Shown here: positions 42,873 to 51,991 of the stretch, in pieces
Position numbering within the stretch: the stretch's first letter is position 1
Layout: each line of letters opens with the position of its first letter
Source: Pseudomonas paraglycinae
GTDB lineage: Bacteria > Pseudomonadota > Gammaproteobacteria > Pseudomonadales > Pseudomonadaceae
Direction: 5' to 3'
Length of the DNA: 64,000 nt
Assembly: GCF_021601625.1 (NCBI RefSeq)
Contig: NZ_BQHR01000006.1
Location: 245,935 to 309,934, forward strand
Position numbers and translations under genes: made by a program
The notes under the pieces: model-generated
The model's input: only the letters and a program-made list of their open reading frames with translations
Databases searched by the model: none
Told to the model about the DNA's origin: nothing

Positions 42873-42947
42873 CTTTGCGCAGGTGTGGAAGTCCGGGACC
42901 CCGAGAAAAACCCGGTGCACTCGAGAGTGCTCCTGCGCATAGCTGCC
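42868..42947 (-). ncRNA. Highly structured leader RNA (multibranch fold)
   Basis: GGCAGCTATGCGCAGG (42947 down to 42932) pairs with CCTGCGCAAAGCTGCC (42883-42868) over 15 of 16 positions with one A-A mismatch. Enclosed are a GCACT-CTCG-AGTGC hairpin and a CCGGG...CCCGG hairpin with a 13-base loop, then an unpaired ACTTCCACA linker. It forms a closed three-way junction. It lies upstream of the DUF gene on its strand and overlaps a terminator, so it may be a cis-regulatory switch or the body of a small RNA. Confidence 0.6.
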
Positions 42948-43126
42948 ATAAGCAAACAATGTTGGCATAAAAGGCGCCAACAAGTGTTTACAGGCGCACA
43001 TGCGCTTTCAGGATTCACCGGACTTCCACATCCGACCGCTGATTTTGCAGCGGCCCGATGAGGTTATCGGCGTACGACTCAAGCCACCAGTTCACCAACG
43101 CCACCGCGGTTTGAAGGAAATGTCCG
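42948..43126. other. Gap upstream of structured leader
   Basis: Contains a GTTGGC-N9-GCCAAC inverted repeat (42961-42981) and a CCGCTG-ATTTTG-CAGCGG hairpin (about 43036-43053). CCGGACTTCCACA occurs both here on the plus strand (about 43018) and inside the leader on the minus strand. No gene is convincing here. Confidence 0.4.
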
Positions 43127-43297
43127 ATGGATTTGAAGGGTGTTGCGCAGCACGTCAGGCTGGAATATGCGGCAACTATTTTCATGGGTGACCGGGTGAG
43201 ATGGAGTATCTACACTCCACCGAATCAATCCGTGGCCGGGGATGACATAATGCGCGCCAAAGCTTTAATGCCAACTGACGCTCAAAGGGCGCTGTAA
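43127..43297 (+). CDS. 56-residue protein coupled to the Septu ATPase
   Basis: MDLKGVAQHVRLEYAATIFM... ends DAQRAL; the TAA overlaps the ATG of the next gene (TAATG at 43295-43299), a translational-coupling arrangement. AAGGA lies eight bases before the ATG. Codons include AGG, AGA, ATA and TTA, unlike core genes but like the 5' part of ptuA. No family recognised and no membrane helix. It may be an accessory or regulator of the defence module. A mutually antisense frame of the same length exists at 43015-43185, but without a ribosome site. Confidence 0.55.
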   Translation: MDLKGVAQHVRLEYAATIFMGDRVRWSIYTPPNQSVAGDDIMRAKALMPTDAQRAL

Positions 43298-44658
43298 TGG
43301 AAATTATTAGACTCATTCTCAAGGATGTCTGTCGGTTCACCCATCTGGACATTCAATTCGCCCCAACTGCGAAGCACGCATCAAATGTAACGGTGGTGGT
43401 AGGCAACAATGGAGCCGGTAAAACCACCCTTCTAAAATCACTGGCTACTTCATTGAGCTGGTTGATCGCCAGAATTCGAGTCGACAAAGGTAGCGGTAAT
43501 CACCTAGCTAATGAAGATATTCGAAACGGCGGGCTGATTGCGGAAATTAAAATTGCTGTAGTGGACGGCGCGCGAACTTACTCGAACCTTACTCACATTG
43601 AAGAGGGAGCCCACTGTTGGGCCCTTGCTCGGGCCAAATTAGGGAGAAAAAGTGCGGTACAAAGCTCGCTGGGAGATGCCACGAGGCTTGCAGATAAATA
43701 TCGCCTTCGACTTAACAACGATGACAGAGCCTCGCTTCCATTAATCGCCTATTACCCGGTCGAGCGCTCAGTTCTCGAAATCCCTTTAAAAATCAAAACC
43801 AAACACACCTTCGACCAACTCGACGGCTACGACAACTCGCTCAACCGAGGCGTCGACTTCCGCCGGTTCTTCGAATGGTTCCGCGAGCGCGAAGACAGCG
43901 AAAACGAAACCGGCATTTCCGACACTGCACTGGCCGAAATCTCCATAAAATTCGGCTATGACAGTGATGTCTGGAAAACCCTATCCAACCTGAAAGCCTC
44001 CTCCCGCGACCGCCAACTGACCGCCGTCCGCTCCGCAATCGCCGCCTTCATGCCCGGCTTCACCAACCTGCGCGTGCAACGCAAACCACGCCTGCACATG
44101 GCCATCGACAAGGACGGCGTCACCCTCAACGTCGCCCAGCTCTCTCAAGGCGAGAAGTCGATGATGGCGCTGGTCGGCGATATTGCCCGCCGCTTGGCAA
44201 TGATGAACCAGTCCTTGGACAACCCGCTCCACGGCGACGGCATCGTGCTGATCGACGAAGTGGATCTGCACCTGCACCCGAAATGGCAACGCAGTCTGAT
44301 CCGCCAACTGAGCGAAACCTTCCCCAACTGCCAATTCGTACTGACTACCCACTCGCCACTGGTGATCAGTGATGCCAAGGACGTGCTGGTTTACGTGCTC
44401 AATGACGGTGAACTCCACGAACACAACGGCCTGTATGGCCTCGATGCCAATCAGGTACTGCTGGAAGTCATGGACACCGACATCCGTAACAGCGACGTTC
44501 AAAAACGCTTGAACAACCTGCTCGAACGCTTGCAGGACGGTGATTTGGACGCTGCACAAAAACTCTTCGCCGAACTGGCCGAGGAGCTTCCGGATGGCCA
44601 TATCGAATTGGCCAAAGCCGCGCTATTGCTACGCAAGCTGGAGTTACGTCGTGCGTAA
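43297..44658 (+). CDS. ptuA: Septu-type AAA/SMC-like ATPase (PtuA)
   Basis: 453 residues. Walker A GNNGAGKTT (Lys42), ABC-type signature LSQGEKSMM (about 282-290), Walker B IVLIDEVDLHLHP (Asp320, Glu321) and a switch His in TTHSP. This is the RecF/SMC-like ATPase found with HNH nucleases in Septu and in the effector pair of retron Ec78. It likely senses phage infection and controls PtuB. AAGGG lies eight bases before the ATG. The first ~450 bases are visibly AT-richer than the rest, suggesting a recombined gene. Confidence 0.87.
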   Translation: MEIIRLILKDVCRFTHLDIQFAPTAKHASNVTVVVGNNGAGKTTLLKSLATSLSWLIARIRVDKGSGNHLANEDIRNGGLIAEIKIAVVDGARTYSNLTHIEEGAHCWALARAKLGRKSAVQSSLGDATRLADKYRLRLNNDDRASLPLIAYYPVERSVLEIPLKIKTKHTFDQLDGYDNSLNRGVDFRRFFEWFREREDSENETGISDTALAEISIKFGYDSDVWKTLSNLKASSRDRQLTAVRSAIAAFMPGFTNLRVQRKPRLHMAIDKDGVTLNVAQLSQGEKSMMALVGDIARRLAMMNQSLDNPLHGDGIVLIDEVDLHLHPKWQRSLIRQLSETFPNCQFVLTTHSPLVISDAKDVLVYVLNDGELHEHNGLYGLDANQVLLEVMDTDIRNSDVQKRLNNLLERLQDGDLDAAQKLFAELAEELPDGHIELAKAALLLRKLELRRA

Positions 44659-45277
44659 GATCATCAAAGGAGCTGAGCCGAAACAACTGACCCAATGGAA
44701 GCGCGCCAACACCACGTTACGTTACCGGGACTTACCGGCGGAAGAACGGCAATCTGTTCGCAGCTCATGCATTGAGGAGCAATACGGCCTTTGCGCCTAT
44801 TGCTGCCAGTCCATCGTCGTTGACGATGCACATAACGAACATATCGAAGCTCAGGACCGCACTCCGAAACGAACATTGGACTTCACCAATATCGTCGCCA
44901 GTTGCCAACGTCCGAATCAGTGCGGTCATGGCCGAAAGACTCAACCCATTGATCTGACTCCGTTGATGGCCGAATGCGAATCCGAGCTGAAGTTTTATCT
45001 GTCTGGACGAGTTGCCGGTCAGACCGAACGCGCGAAGGAATCCATCAAGACTCTCAACCTCGGCCATACCGACGAAAGCAATCGCGGACTGATCGGGGCA
45101 CGAAAAAAACTCGTCGACGATTTGATTTTCACAGGCGGGATGAGTCCCGACGAGCTGGAAGACGAAGAACTGCTGGGCATTCTTCTGGATGATTTGCTGA
45201 AGCCCAAGGAAGGACGGCTCCAGCCCTTCTCTCCCGTTCTGGTCAACGTCATCCGCCACTACCTCGCCCAACCCTGA
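44651..45277 (+). CDS. ptuB: HNH endonuclease PtuB (TIGR02646-type)
   Basis: 208 residues from a GTG that overlaps the ptuA stop by eight bases; GGAG lies seven bases upstream inside ptuA. The HNH/zinc core is clear: Cys48-x2-Cys51 (CAYC), HNEHIEA around His64, Asn80 (FTNIV), Cys85 and Cys91 (QCGHGR). Related to the putative HNH effector of retron systems; no reverse transcriptase is nearby, so this is a stand-alone Septu-like pair. Expected to cut nucleic acid when PtuA is triggered. Confidence 0.88.
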   Translation: MRKIIKGAEPKQLTQWKRANTTLRYRDLPAEERQSVRSSCIEEQYGLCAYCCQSIVVDDAHNEHIEAQDRTPKRTLDFTNIVASCQRPNQCGHGRKTQPIDLTPLMAECESELKFYLSGRVAGQTERAKESIKTLNLGHTDESNRGLIGARKKLVDDLIFTGGMSPDELEDEELLGILLDDLLKPKEGRLQPFSPVLVNVIRHYLAQP

Positions 45278-45450
45278 CAAAAAGATACACCCCAGCGCCA
45301 AAAATACCTCTACGCGACACGCCCCATTGCTTCCCCCCATAAACCTTGTAGGATCGCGCCTTTTTTTCACCGCCCCACCACCACGCATCCGATCCGCCGG
45401 GCCTGTTACCCCCTGCGGACTATGCTGAAACTGGGCCTGAGGATTGATCC

Positions 45451-46074
45451 ATGAAAGTGCTGTTGGTCGATGATCACGCGGTAGTGCGCATGGCGATCGG
45501 GATGATTCTGGCCCGTGAGGGTCATGAGGTTGTGGGTGAGTGCGACAACGGTGTGGATGCGTTGAGCCAGGCGTTCGCGCTCAAGCCCGATGCGATTGTG
45601 CTCGACCTGGATATCCCGCAGCTCGACGGCATGGCGGTGATCGACCGGCTGCGCATCGGCGGCAGCAAGGCTCATGTGCTGGTGCACACCGGGTTGAAAA
45701 GCCAGGCCTATGCGGCGCAATGCCTGCGGGCCGGGGTGTCGGCGTTTTTGTCGAAGGTCGATGATCCGGTGGAGATCATCACCGCGCTCAAAGCGGTGGC
45801 CAGCGGCAAGACGTGGTTTCCGGTCAATGCGCTGAATTCGGTGCGGTCCAGCGATTTTGCCCGGGACGATGCGCAGTTGCTCGATGGCGTGTCGCGACGT
45901 GAGCTCAAGGTGTTGCATGGTCTGGCTCAGGGCAAAAGCAACAAGGAGATCGCCGATGACATGCTGCTCAGCAACAAGACCGTCAGCACCTACAAGACGC
46001 GCCTGATGCAGAAACTCAACGCAGGCACGCTGCTTGAGCTGATCGATTTCGCCAAACGCAATCATCTGGTCTGA
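45451..46074 (+). CDS. LuxR-type response regulator (EvgA/BvgA family)
   Basis: 207 residues. Receiver domain with DD at residues 7-8, phospho-acceptor Asp52 (VLDLDIP) and Lys near SAFLSK, then a C-terminal LuxR helix-turn-helix (LSNKTVSTYKTRLMQKL). Cytoplasmic DNA-binding partner of the hybrid kinase that starts three bases later. GAGGAT precedes the ATG. Confidence 0.93.
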   Translation: MKVLLVDDHAVVRMAIGMILAREGHEVVGECDNGVDALSQAFALKPDAIVLDLDIPQLDGMAVIDRLRIGGSKAHVLVHTGLKSQAYAAQCLRAGVSAFLSKVDDPVEIITALKAVASGKTWFPVNALNSVRSSDFARDDAQLLDGVSRRELKVLHGLAQGKSNKEIADDMLLSNKTVSTYKTRLMQKLNAGTLLELIDFAKRNHLV

Positions 46075-46077
46075 ACC

Positions 46078-49000
46078 ATGCGTTTCGGACGATGGCTGAG
46101 CGCGTTGAGCCTGACGCTGCTGGCGCTGATGGCGAATGCAGGGGCGCTGAACCTGCTTAGCCGTGCCGCTGACAATCAGATCGCCCTGCCCCTCAACAGT
46201 GCCCAGCACCAATGGCTGGCCAACAAGAATGTGCTGCGCGCCGGGGTGTATGCGCCAGATCGGCCACCGCTGGACATCACCGCCAACCAGAAAGATTACG
46301 AAGGCCTGTCGGCTGACTATCTCGATGTGATCGCCCGCAGCCTTGGCCTACGAGTCGAGGTGGCGCAATACACCAGTCAGGCCCAGGCCCTGGCCGCGTT
46401 GCAACAGGGCGAGGTCGATCTGGTGCCACGCATCAATCACCTCGAAACGAACTACAGCGATCTGCGCTTGAGCGCGCCCTATGCCTATGATCAGGCCGTG
46501 CTGGTCAGCCACTTCGGCACCCACTGGCCCAATGATCGGCTGCCCGCCGGCACCACCGTGCTGTTCGATCAGGACTGGATCACCCGGGAGCGAGTGGCGT
46601 CGCTGTTTCCCGAACATCCGCTGCAAGCCGTCAATTCGACCCAGCAAGGCCTCGGCCGGGTGGCCTACGGCGAAGGCATGGTGTTGCTGACCGATGCGAT
46701 TACCGCGCAATACCTGCTCGAACGCAGCTACCAGCAGAGCCTGAAACAGACCATTCAACGCGACTCCGAAGGGCTGGGCTTCAGCTTCGCCGTGCAGCAG
46801 GACGATGCGCGGTTGCTCAGCCTGCTCAATGCCGCGATGGCCAAGATCACGCCTCAGGAACGCACCGTCATCGCCCGGCGCTGGGGCATCGGTACCAACC
46901 CGAAACTCGGTTACAACCGCCTGCAACTGACTGCCGCCGAACAGCAATGGATCAAGGATCACCCGCAGATCGAGGTCCTGGCCAACGACCGCTATTCACC
47001 GTTCAGTTTCTTCGACAACGAAGGCCAGCTGCGCGGTATGGCAGCCGATCTGCTGGAAACGATCAACGACCGCACCGGCCTGACGTTCCGGCCGGTCAAG
47101 ATGTCCTCCGTCGACGCCATGACCGGCCGTGCGCAACGGGATCCGCCCAGCCTGATCGGCGCGATGACCTACAGCGCCCGGCGCGACGAACGCCTGACGT
47201 TCTCCCGGGCCTACGTGATCAACCCGTTCGTGCTGGTCACCCGCACGCAACCGGAACGTCAGGGGCTGGCCGGCCTCAAGGGCCATAGGGTCGCGATCAT
47301 CAAGGACTCTGCCGCCGCCAACTGGCTGGAGCGCGAATGGCCGGACATCCAGACCGTGCCGGTCGAAACACCGATCGAGACCTACGAACTGCTCGCCGAA
47401 GGCCAGGTCGATGGCGTGATCCAGCCGCAGATGGGCGCGGCGTATCTGATCGACCGGTTCTTTCGCGGCCGCCTGCAAATCGATTCGGTGCTCGGTTCAC
47501 AACCGGCGCTGATCGGTTTCTCCAGCGGCAAACAGAACGCCATGCTGATCTCGATCCTCGACAAGGCACTGCTCGATATCGCCCCGGACGAGCTTAGCGA
47601 TCTGGCCAACCGCTGGCAGAACTCGCAAGACCGCCAGGATGACTGGAGCACCTACAAACACTGGATTCTGCGCGCGACGCTGGTGCTGTTGACGGTGCTG
47701 CTGGCCATTCTGGCGTGGAATTTCGGCCTGCGTCGGCAGATCGCCGAGCGGCAAAAAGCGCAGAAAGCCTTGAGCGATCAGTTGCTGTTCATGCAAGTGC
47801 TGGTCGACGGCACGCCGCACCCGATCTACGTGCGCGACCGCAAAGGTCTGCTGCTGAGCGGCAACCGCGCCTATCTGCAGGTGATGGAAGTCGAGCCGCA
47901 GCAGGTGCTGAACAAGGGGCTGATCGAGGCCAATATTCTGCCGCTGGATACCGCCCACCAGTACAAACGCATCCACCGCGCCACGCTGGAAAGCGGCGAG
48001 CCGTCGTTCGACAACTTCACCATGACGGTCAAGGACAAGACTTATCACATCTACCATTGGGCCCTGCCCTACCGCGATTCCGACGGCACCATGACCGGGG
48101 TGATCGGCGGCTGGATCGACCTCACCGAACAGCAGCACCTGCAACACGCCTTGCTCGCGGCCAAGCATCAGGCCGAGGCGGCAAACCGGGGAAAGAGCCA
48201 TTTCCTGGCGGTGATGAGCCACGAGATCCGCACACCGATGAGCGCCCTGATCGGCGTCCTCGAACTGTTGCGCCGTCAGCACGCCCCGCGCCCGGACGAC
48301 ACCGAACTGATCGACATCGCCCAGCAGTCCGCCGGCGGCATGATGGAGTTGATCGGCGAGATTCTCGACCTGACCAAAATCGAGGCCGGCCAGTTCGAAC
48401 TGCGCAGCAGCCGCTGCCATCCCGAACAACTGGCGCGCGCGGTGCTTGAGGGATTCGCCAGCCTGGCCCGACAGAAAAACCTCGAACTGAACTTCATCAG
48501 TGACCACGCCGACAGCGCCGTGGAGCTGGACTCCCTGCGCTTTCGGCAAATTCTTTCGAACCTGCTGAGCAATGCGATCAAGTTCACCCCGCAGGGAAGC
48601 GTGACCGTCGAGCTCAACCTGACGCCCGACGGTGACCGCGCTCATCTGTGCCTGACCGTCCGCGACACCGGCATCGGCCTGGACGATCAGCAGCGCCAGC
48701 GTCTGTTCCAGCCCTACACGCAATTCGAGGCCGGTGACAGCGAAGTGCAGACCGGCACGGGACTCGGGCTGTCGATCTGTCGGCAACTGACTGAACTGAT
48801 GGGCGGCCGGTTGACCTGCGAAAGTCGCCCCGGGCAAGGCACTTGCTTCACGCTGAATATCGATCTGCAACGCCTGCCCGACCACGAGCCGCTGGCGCAG
48901 ATTGCCCCGGAAAACCTGCCGCCATTACCTGTGCGGGATGTGCTGATCGTCGAGGATCACGAGTTCAACCGCGTGGTGCTGCAGCGTCAGCTGGAATCGC

Positions 49001-49665
49001 TGGGCATGCGCGTGACCTGCGCCGAAAACGGGATCGAAGGCCTGCGTCTTTGGCGCGAAGGCGCGTTCGATTACCTGATCACCGACTGCAACATGCCGCT
49101 GCTCAACGGCGACAGGATGACCCGTCAATTACGCGCCATCGAAGCCGCCGAGGGCCGCGCTCCCACCCATGTGCTGGGCCTCACCGCCCATGCACAGGCT
49201 GAGGAAATCCAGCGTTGCCTGGATGCCGGCATGAACGATTGCCTGTTCAAGCCGCTCACCCGCCGTGCGCTGGAGGATTATCTGCGTCAGGCGGAACAGG
49301 CCCGACAGGCGACCGCTCCGTGCTTCGACCTGTCGAAAGTCAGCGCTATCACCGCCGGCGACAGCACGCAAACCCGGCAACTGCTGGCCACGGTACTGCG
49401 CACCAACCAGGAAGACTTCGAGACGATGCAGGCGTTGTTCCAGGCCGGGGATTTCCCGGGCATGAAACGCTGCTGCCACAAGATCCTCGGCAGTGCGCGG
49501 ATCATTCACGCCGCGCCGCTGATTGCCGCGTGCGAACAACTGGAGTCGACCTGCGAAGTCAGCACCACGCGCCAGGAAGTACACCGTTTGTTCGAAGCCT
49601 TCGGCCAGCAGATGAAGCGCTTGCAGGCACACCTGCAAGTGGCCTTGCATAGCGTTTCGCTGTAG
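46078..49665 (+). CDS. EvgS/BvgS-type hybrid sensor kinase
   Basis: 1195 residues. Signal peptide about 1-22; two periplasmic solute-binding (Venus-flytrap) domains about 50-270 and 285-515; membrane helix about 528-550; PAS domain about 565-690; HisKA with His715 (MSHEIRTPM); ATPase with DTGIGL and GTGLGLSIC; receiver with Asp1003 (ITDCNMP); Hpt domain with His1134 (CCHKILGSA). This is the full BvgS/EvgS phosphorelay layout, signalling to the upstream response regulator. Ligand unknown. Confidence 0.95.
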   Translation: MRFGRWLSALSLTLLALMANAGALNLLSRAADNQIALPLNSAQHQWLANKNVLRAGVYAPDRPPLDITANQKDYEGLSADYLDVIARSLGLRVEVAQYTSQAQALAALQQGEVDLVPRINHLETNYSDLRLSAPYAYDQAVLVSHFGTHWPNDRLPAGTTVLFDQDWITRERVASLFPEHPLQAVNSTQQGLGRVAYGEGMVLLTDAITAQYLLERSYQQSLKQTIQRDSEGLGFSFAVQQDDARLLSLLNAAMAKITPQERTVIARRWGIGTNPKLGYNRLQLTAAEQQWIKDHPQIEVLANDRYSPFSFFDNEGQLRGMAADLLETINDRTGLTFRPVKMSSVDAMTGRAQRDPPSLIGAMTYSARRDERLTFSRAYVINPFVLVTRTQPERQGLAGLKGHRVAIIKDSAAANWLEREWPDIQTVPVETPIETYELLAEGQVDGVIQPQMGAAYLIDRFFRGRLQIDSVLGSQPALIGFSSGKQNAMLISILDKALLDIAPDELSDLANRWQNSQDRQDDWSTYKHWILRATLVLLTVLLAILAWNFGLRRQIAERQKAQKALSDQLLFMQVLVDGTPHPIYVRDRKGLLLSGNRAYLQVMEVEPQQVLNKGLIEANILPLDTAHQYKRIHRATLESGEPSFDNFTMTVKDKTYHIYHWALPYRDSDGTMTGVIGGWIDLTEQQHLQHALLAAKHQAEAANRGKSHFLAVMSHEIRTPMSALIGVLELLRRQHAPRPDDTELIDIAQQSAGGMMELIGEILDLTKIEAGQFELRSSRCHPEQLARAVLEGFASLARQKNLELNFISDHADSAVELDSLRFRQILSNLLSNAIKFTPQGSVTVELNLTPDGDRAHLCLTVRDTGIGLDDQQRQRLFQPYTQFEAGDSEVQTGTGLGLSICRQLTELMGGRLTCESRPGQGTCFTLNIDLQRLPDHEPLAQIAPENLPPLPVRDVLIVEDHEFNRVVLQRQLESLGMRVTCAENGIEGLRLWREGAFDYLITDCNMPLLNGDRMTRQLRAIEAAEGRAPTHVLGLTAHAQAEEIQRCLDAGMNDCLFKPLTRRALEDYLRQAEQARQATAPCFDLSKVSAITAGDSTQTRQLLATVLRTNQEDFETMQALFQAGDFPGMKRCCHKILGSARIIHAAPLIAACEQLESTCEVSTTRQEVHRLFEAFGQQMKRLQAHLQVALHSVSL

Positions 49666-49762
49666 GACGCTTCCTACAAAAACTTGGGAAGTGCCTGCGT
49701 TACCCCGCCCCCACGCCTGAGCAGAATTCGCCGCCTCTCAATTCGGTTGGCGGCGGGTGATC

Positions 49763-51925
49763 ATGTTTGTATCGGGTGTGCGGTTTTCTCGGGTTTCGTT
49801 GTCGGGTGGCTTGCTGATGATGGGAGCCGTTGCCTTGCCAGCCTCTGCGACCGATTGCGTTGTGAATACGTGCCTGACCACCCCGCAAGCCAATGTTCTG
49901 GTCGACGATGGCACGACTTTCAGCGTCGGTACTGGAGGCGCGCTCAGCGACAGCTCGGTCAGCAATGGCGTGATCCGGTTACTGGAGGAGAGCCGTGCGA
50001 CCGGCACCATCGTCAAGGGCACCGGCCACTTCGAGGTTCACGACGATGCCCGGGTACAGGGCACTCTCGTCGAAAATGGCGTGATGGTGGTCGCCGGTTC
50101 CGCCACAGCAATGACCACGCAAGTGCTCGACGGCGACCTGGAAGTTGCACAGAACGCGGTGGTCAGCGACACGCAACTGGACGGCGGCACGATGTATGTC
50201 TTCAACGATGCCAGCGCCAAGAATACCCGCGTGACCAACGCCGAAATGACGGTCTACATGGCCGGCCAACTGCAGCAGACCACGGTCAATCAGGGAGGCT
50301 CGGTATCGGTCCAGGACCGCGCCACGGTTCGCGACACCGTGATCAATCAAGGCGGAGTGCTCGCCAGCGTGGCGGGCACCGGCGTGTTCGACACCACCGT
50401 CAATCAGGGCGGCTTGATGGTTTTGGGTGCCGGAGCCGCCGCGAGCGACACGACGCTTAACGACGGCGCGCTGCTGCGCCTCAAGGGCGACGCAACCCTG
50501 AACGGCGCCAACCTCATTTCCGGCCGGGTCGAGTTTGCCGACCCCGCCATCAGCGGCGCATTCCACACCCTGACCACCAATGGCCCGTTGAACGGCAGTG
50601 GGACCTTCGCGATGAACACCGACCTGGCGTCGTTGCGCGGTGACCTGCTCATGGTGCAGGGGCCGATCAACGATCTGCACACGTTGGTGGTGGCCGACTC
50701 CGGTACGGCACCGTCGGGCGAACAACAAGCCCTGATGCTGGTTGATGGCAACGGCGGCAACGGCGACTTCCAGCTGTTCGGCGGCACGGTGGACGCCGGC
50801 GCCTATCGCTACTCGTTGCAGAAACAGGGCGATGACTGGTACCTGGGCAAACCGGCGGTCAGCAACCCTGATGAAAATACCGATGAGTCGCAGACTCCTC
50901 CCGTCGACGGCCAGCCTGAACCTGTGACAAAACCGGTCGAAGGGCGCCCCGAATCCGGGGTGCAACCGGTTGTGAGTCAACCACCCGCAACTCCGCAGCC
51001 GCAAGCACTGACACTCAGCAAAGGCGCGAACGCCGCTGTCGCCAGTCAGGCCGCCACCGCCGCGCTGCTCGACGCACAGAACGCCAGCACCCGGCAGCAC
51101 TTTTCCGACTTGCGTTCGGACAACGATCAGGGCGGCATTTGGGCTCGGGGTTACGGCGCCGAACAAAAACTCGACTCCCGCACCAGTCGCGCTTTTCAAC
51201 AGCAGGCCAACGGCGTGGAAATCGGCGCTGACAAGGCACTGCCAATGGCCAATGGCACGCTGTACGTCGGTGCGCTGTTCGGTCAGGGTCAGGGCCGCCA
51301 GGATTTCGGTGAGCGCAGCAAGGGCACGATCGACAGCACCACGTTCGGTGCCTACGCCAGCTATCAGGATCAGGGCGGGTTGTATGTCGATGGCGCACTG
51401 AAATATTCGCGGCTGGACAACGAAATCAAGATCACCAGCAACCTCGGTGAGCCGGTCAAGGCGCAATACAGCAACCATGCCGTGAGCGCAGAAACGCAGC
51501 TCGGCAAGATCATCGATCTGGGTCGGGGCTGGTTCGTCGAGCCGCAGGCCGGTTTGCAGGTGACACACATCAGCGGTGGCGACTACGTCGCCAGCAACGG
51601 GCTGGACGTGCGGCAGGATGCAATGACCTCGGTGCAGAGCCGGGTCGGCGGTCAGTTCGGTCGCGAATGGCAGCTGGACCAGGGCCTGCGGATCAAGCCA
51701 TACGTGAAAGCCGCGTGGGTCACCAAGCATGCCGGCGATAGCGAAGTGACCGTCAGCGGTGCACGGCTCGACAGCCGCCTGCCGGGGTCACGGGCCGAAC
51801 TGGGCGGCGGCCTGATGCTGACGGCCGCGCAGAACCACCATGCGTATGTCGAAGGCCAGTACACAAAGGGCAGCGATATCGAGCAGCCGTGGGCCGTGAA
51901 TGTCGGGTATCGCTACAGTTGGTGA
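49763..51925 (+). CDS. Autotransporter adhesin (AIDA/pertactin type)
   Basis: 720 residues. Signal sequence ends about ALPASATD. The passenger (about 30-400) has beta-helix style repeats such as TTVNQGGSVSV, DTVINQGGVLA and DTTVNQGGLMV, then a proline-rich linker (about 375-415). The C-terminal ~275 residues form the beta-barrel, ending VNVGYRYSW with the terminal aromatic residue needed for outer-membrane insertion. No RGD or protease motif seen. ATG 49763 is chosen. It lies directly after the BvgS-like kinase and may be controlled by it. Confidence 0.9.
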   Translation: MFVSGVRFSRVSLSGGLLMMGAVALPASATDCVVNTCLTTPQANVLVDDGTTFSVGTGGALSDSSVSNGVIRLLEESRATGTIVKGTGHFEVHDDARVQGTLVENGVMVVAGSATAMTTQVLDGDLEVAQNAVVSDTQLDGGTMYVFNDASAKNTRVTNAEMTVYMAGQLQQTTVNQGGSVSVQDRATVRDTVINQGGVLASVAGTGVFDTTVNQGGLMVLGAGAAASDTTLNDGALLRLKGDATLNGANLISGRVEFADPAISGAFHTLTTNGPLNGSGTFAMNTDLASLRGDLLMVQGPINDLHTLVVADSGTAPSGEQQALMLVDGNGGNGDFQLFGGTVDAGAYRYSLQKQGDDWYLGKPAVSNPDENTDESQTPPVDGQPEPVTKPVEGRPESGVQPVVSQPPATPQPQALTLSKGANAAVASQAATAALLDAQNASTRQHFSDLRSDNDQGGIWARGYGAEQKLDSRTSRAFQQQANGVEIGADKALPMANGTLYVGALFGQGQGRQDFGERSKGTIDSTTFGAYASYQDQGGLYVDGALKYSRLDNEIKITSNLGEPVKAQYSNHAVSAETQLGKIIDLGRGWFVEPQAGLQVTHISGGDYVASNGLDVRQDAMTSVQSRVGGQFGREWQLDQGLRIKPYVKAAWVTKHAGDSEVTVSGARLDSRLPGSRAELGGGLMLTAAQNHHAYVEGQYTKGSDIEQPWAVNVGYRYSW

Positions 51926-51940
51926 CAGTCGGGCAAAAAA

Positions 51941-51975
51941 AATGGCGAACGCTTGATAACGTTCGCCATTCTTAT
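51941..51975 (+). terminator. Terminator of the autotransporter gene
   Basis: AATGGCGAACG / CGTTCGCCATT stem with a short loop, followed by CTTATT. A poly-A tract precedes it, so it may also serve the convergent DUF4174 gene. Confidence 0.75.
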
Positions 51976-51991
51976 TCAGAGCCTGCCTCAA

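Noticed and set aside
42806-43018. Minus-strand frames across the structured leader
   Set aside because: They cross the hairpins and terminator, and their peptide composition reflects palindromes, not protein.
43015-43185. 56-codon minus-strand frame starting MKIVAAYSSLTCC, antisense to the small Septu-linked gene
   Set aside because: Protein-like with decent codons, but no ribosome site. The plus-strand frame has one and is coupled to ptuA.
43000-43191. 63-codon plus-strand frame beginning MRFQDSPDFH
   Set aside because: Weak ribosome site; overlaps hairpins; different frame from the better-supported 43127 start.
42961-45277. Retron (RT plus msr/msd) around the ptuAB pair
   Set aside because: No reverse transcriptase motif in any frame nearby; the structured leader lies on the opposite strand and lacks the retron layout.
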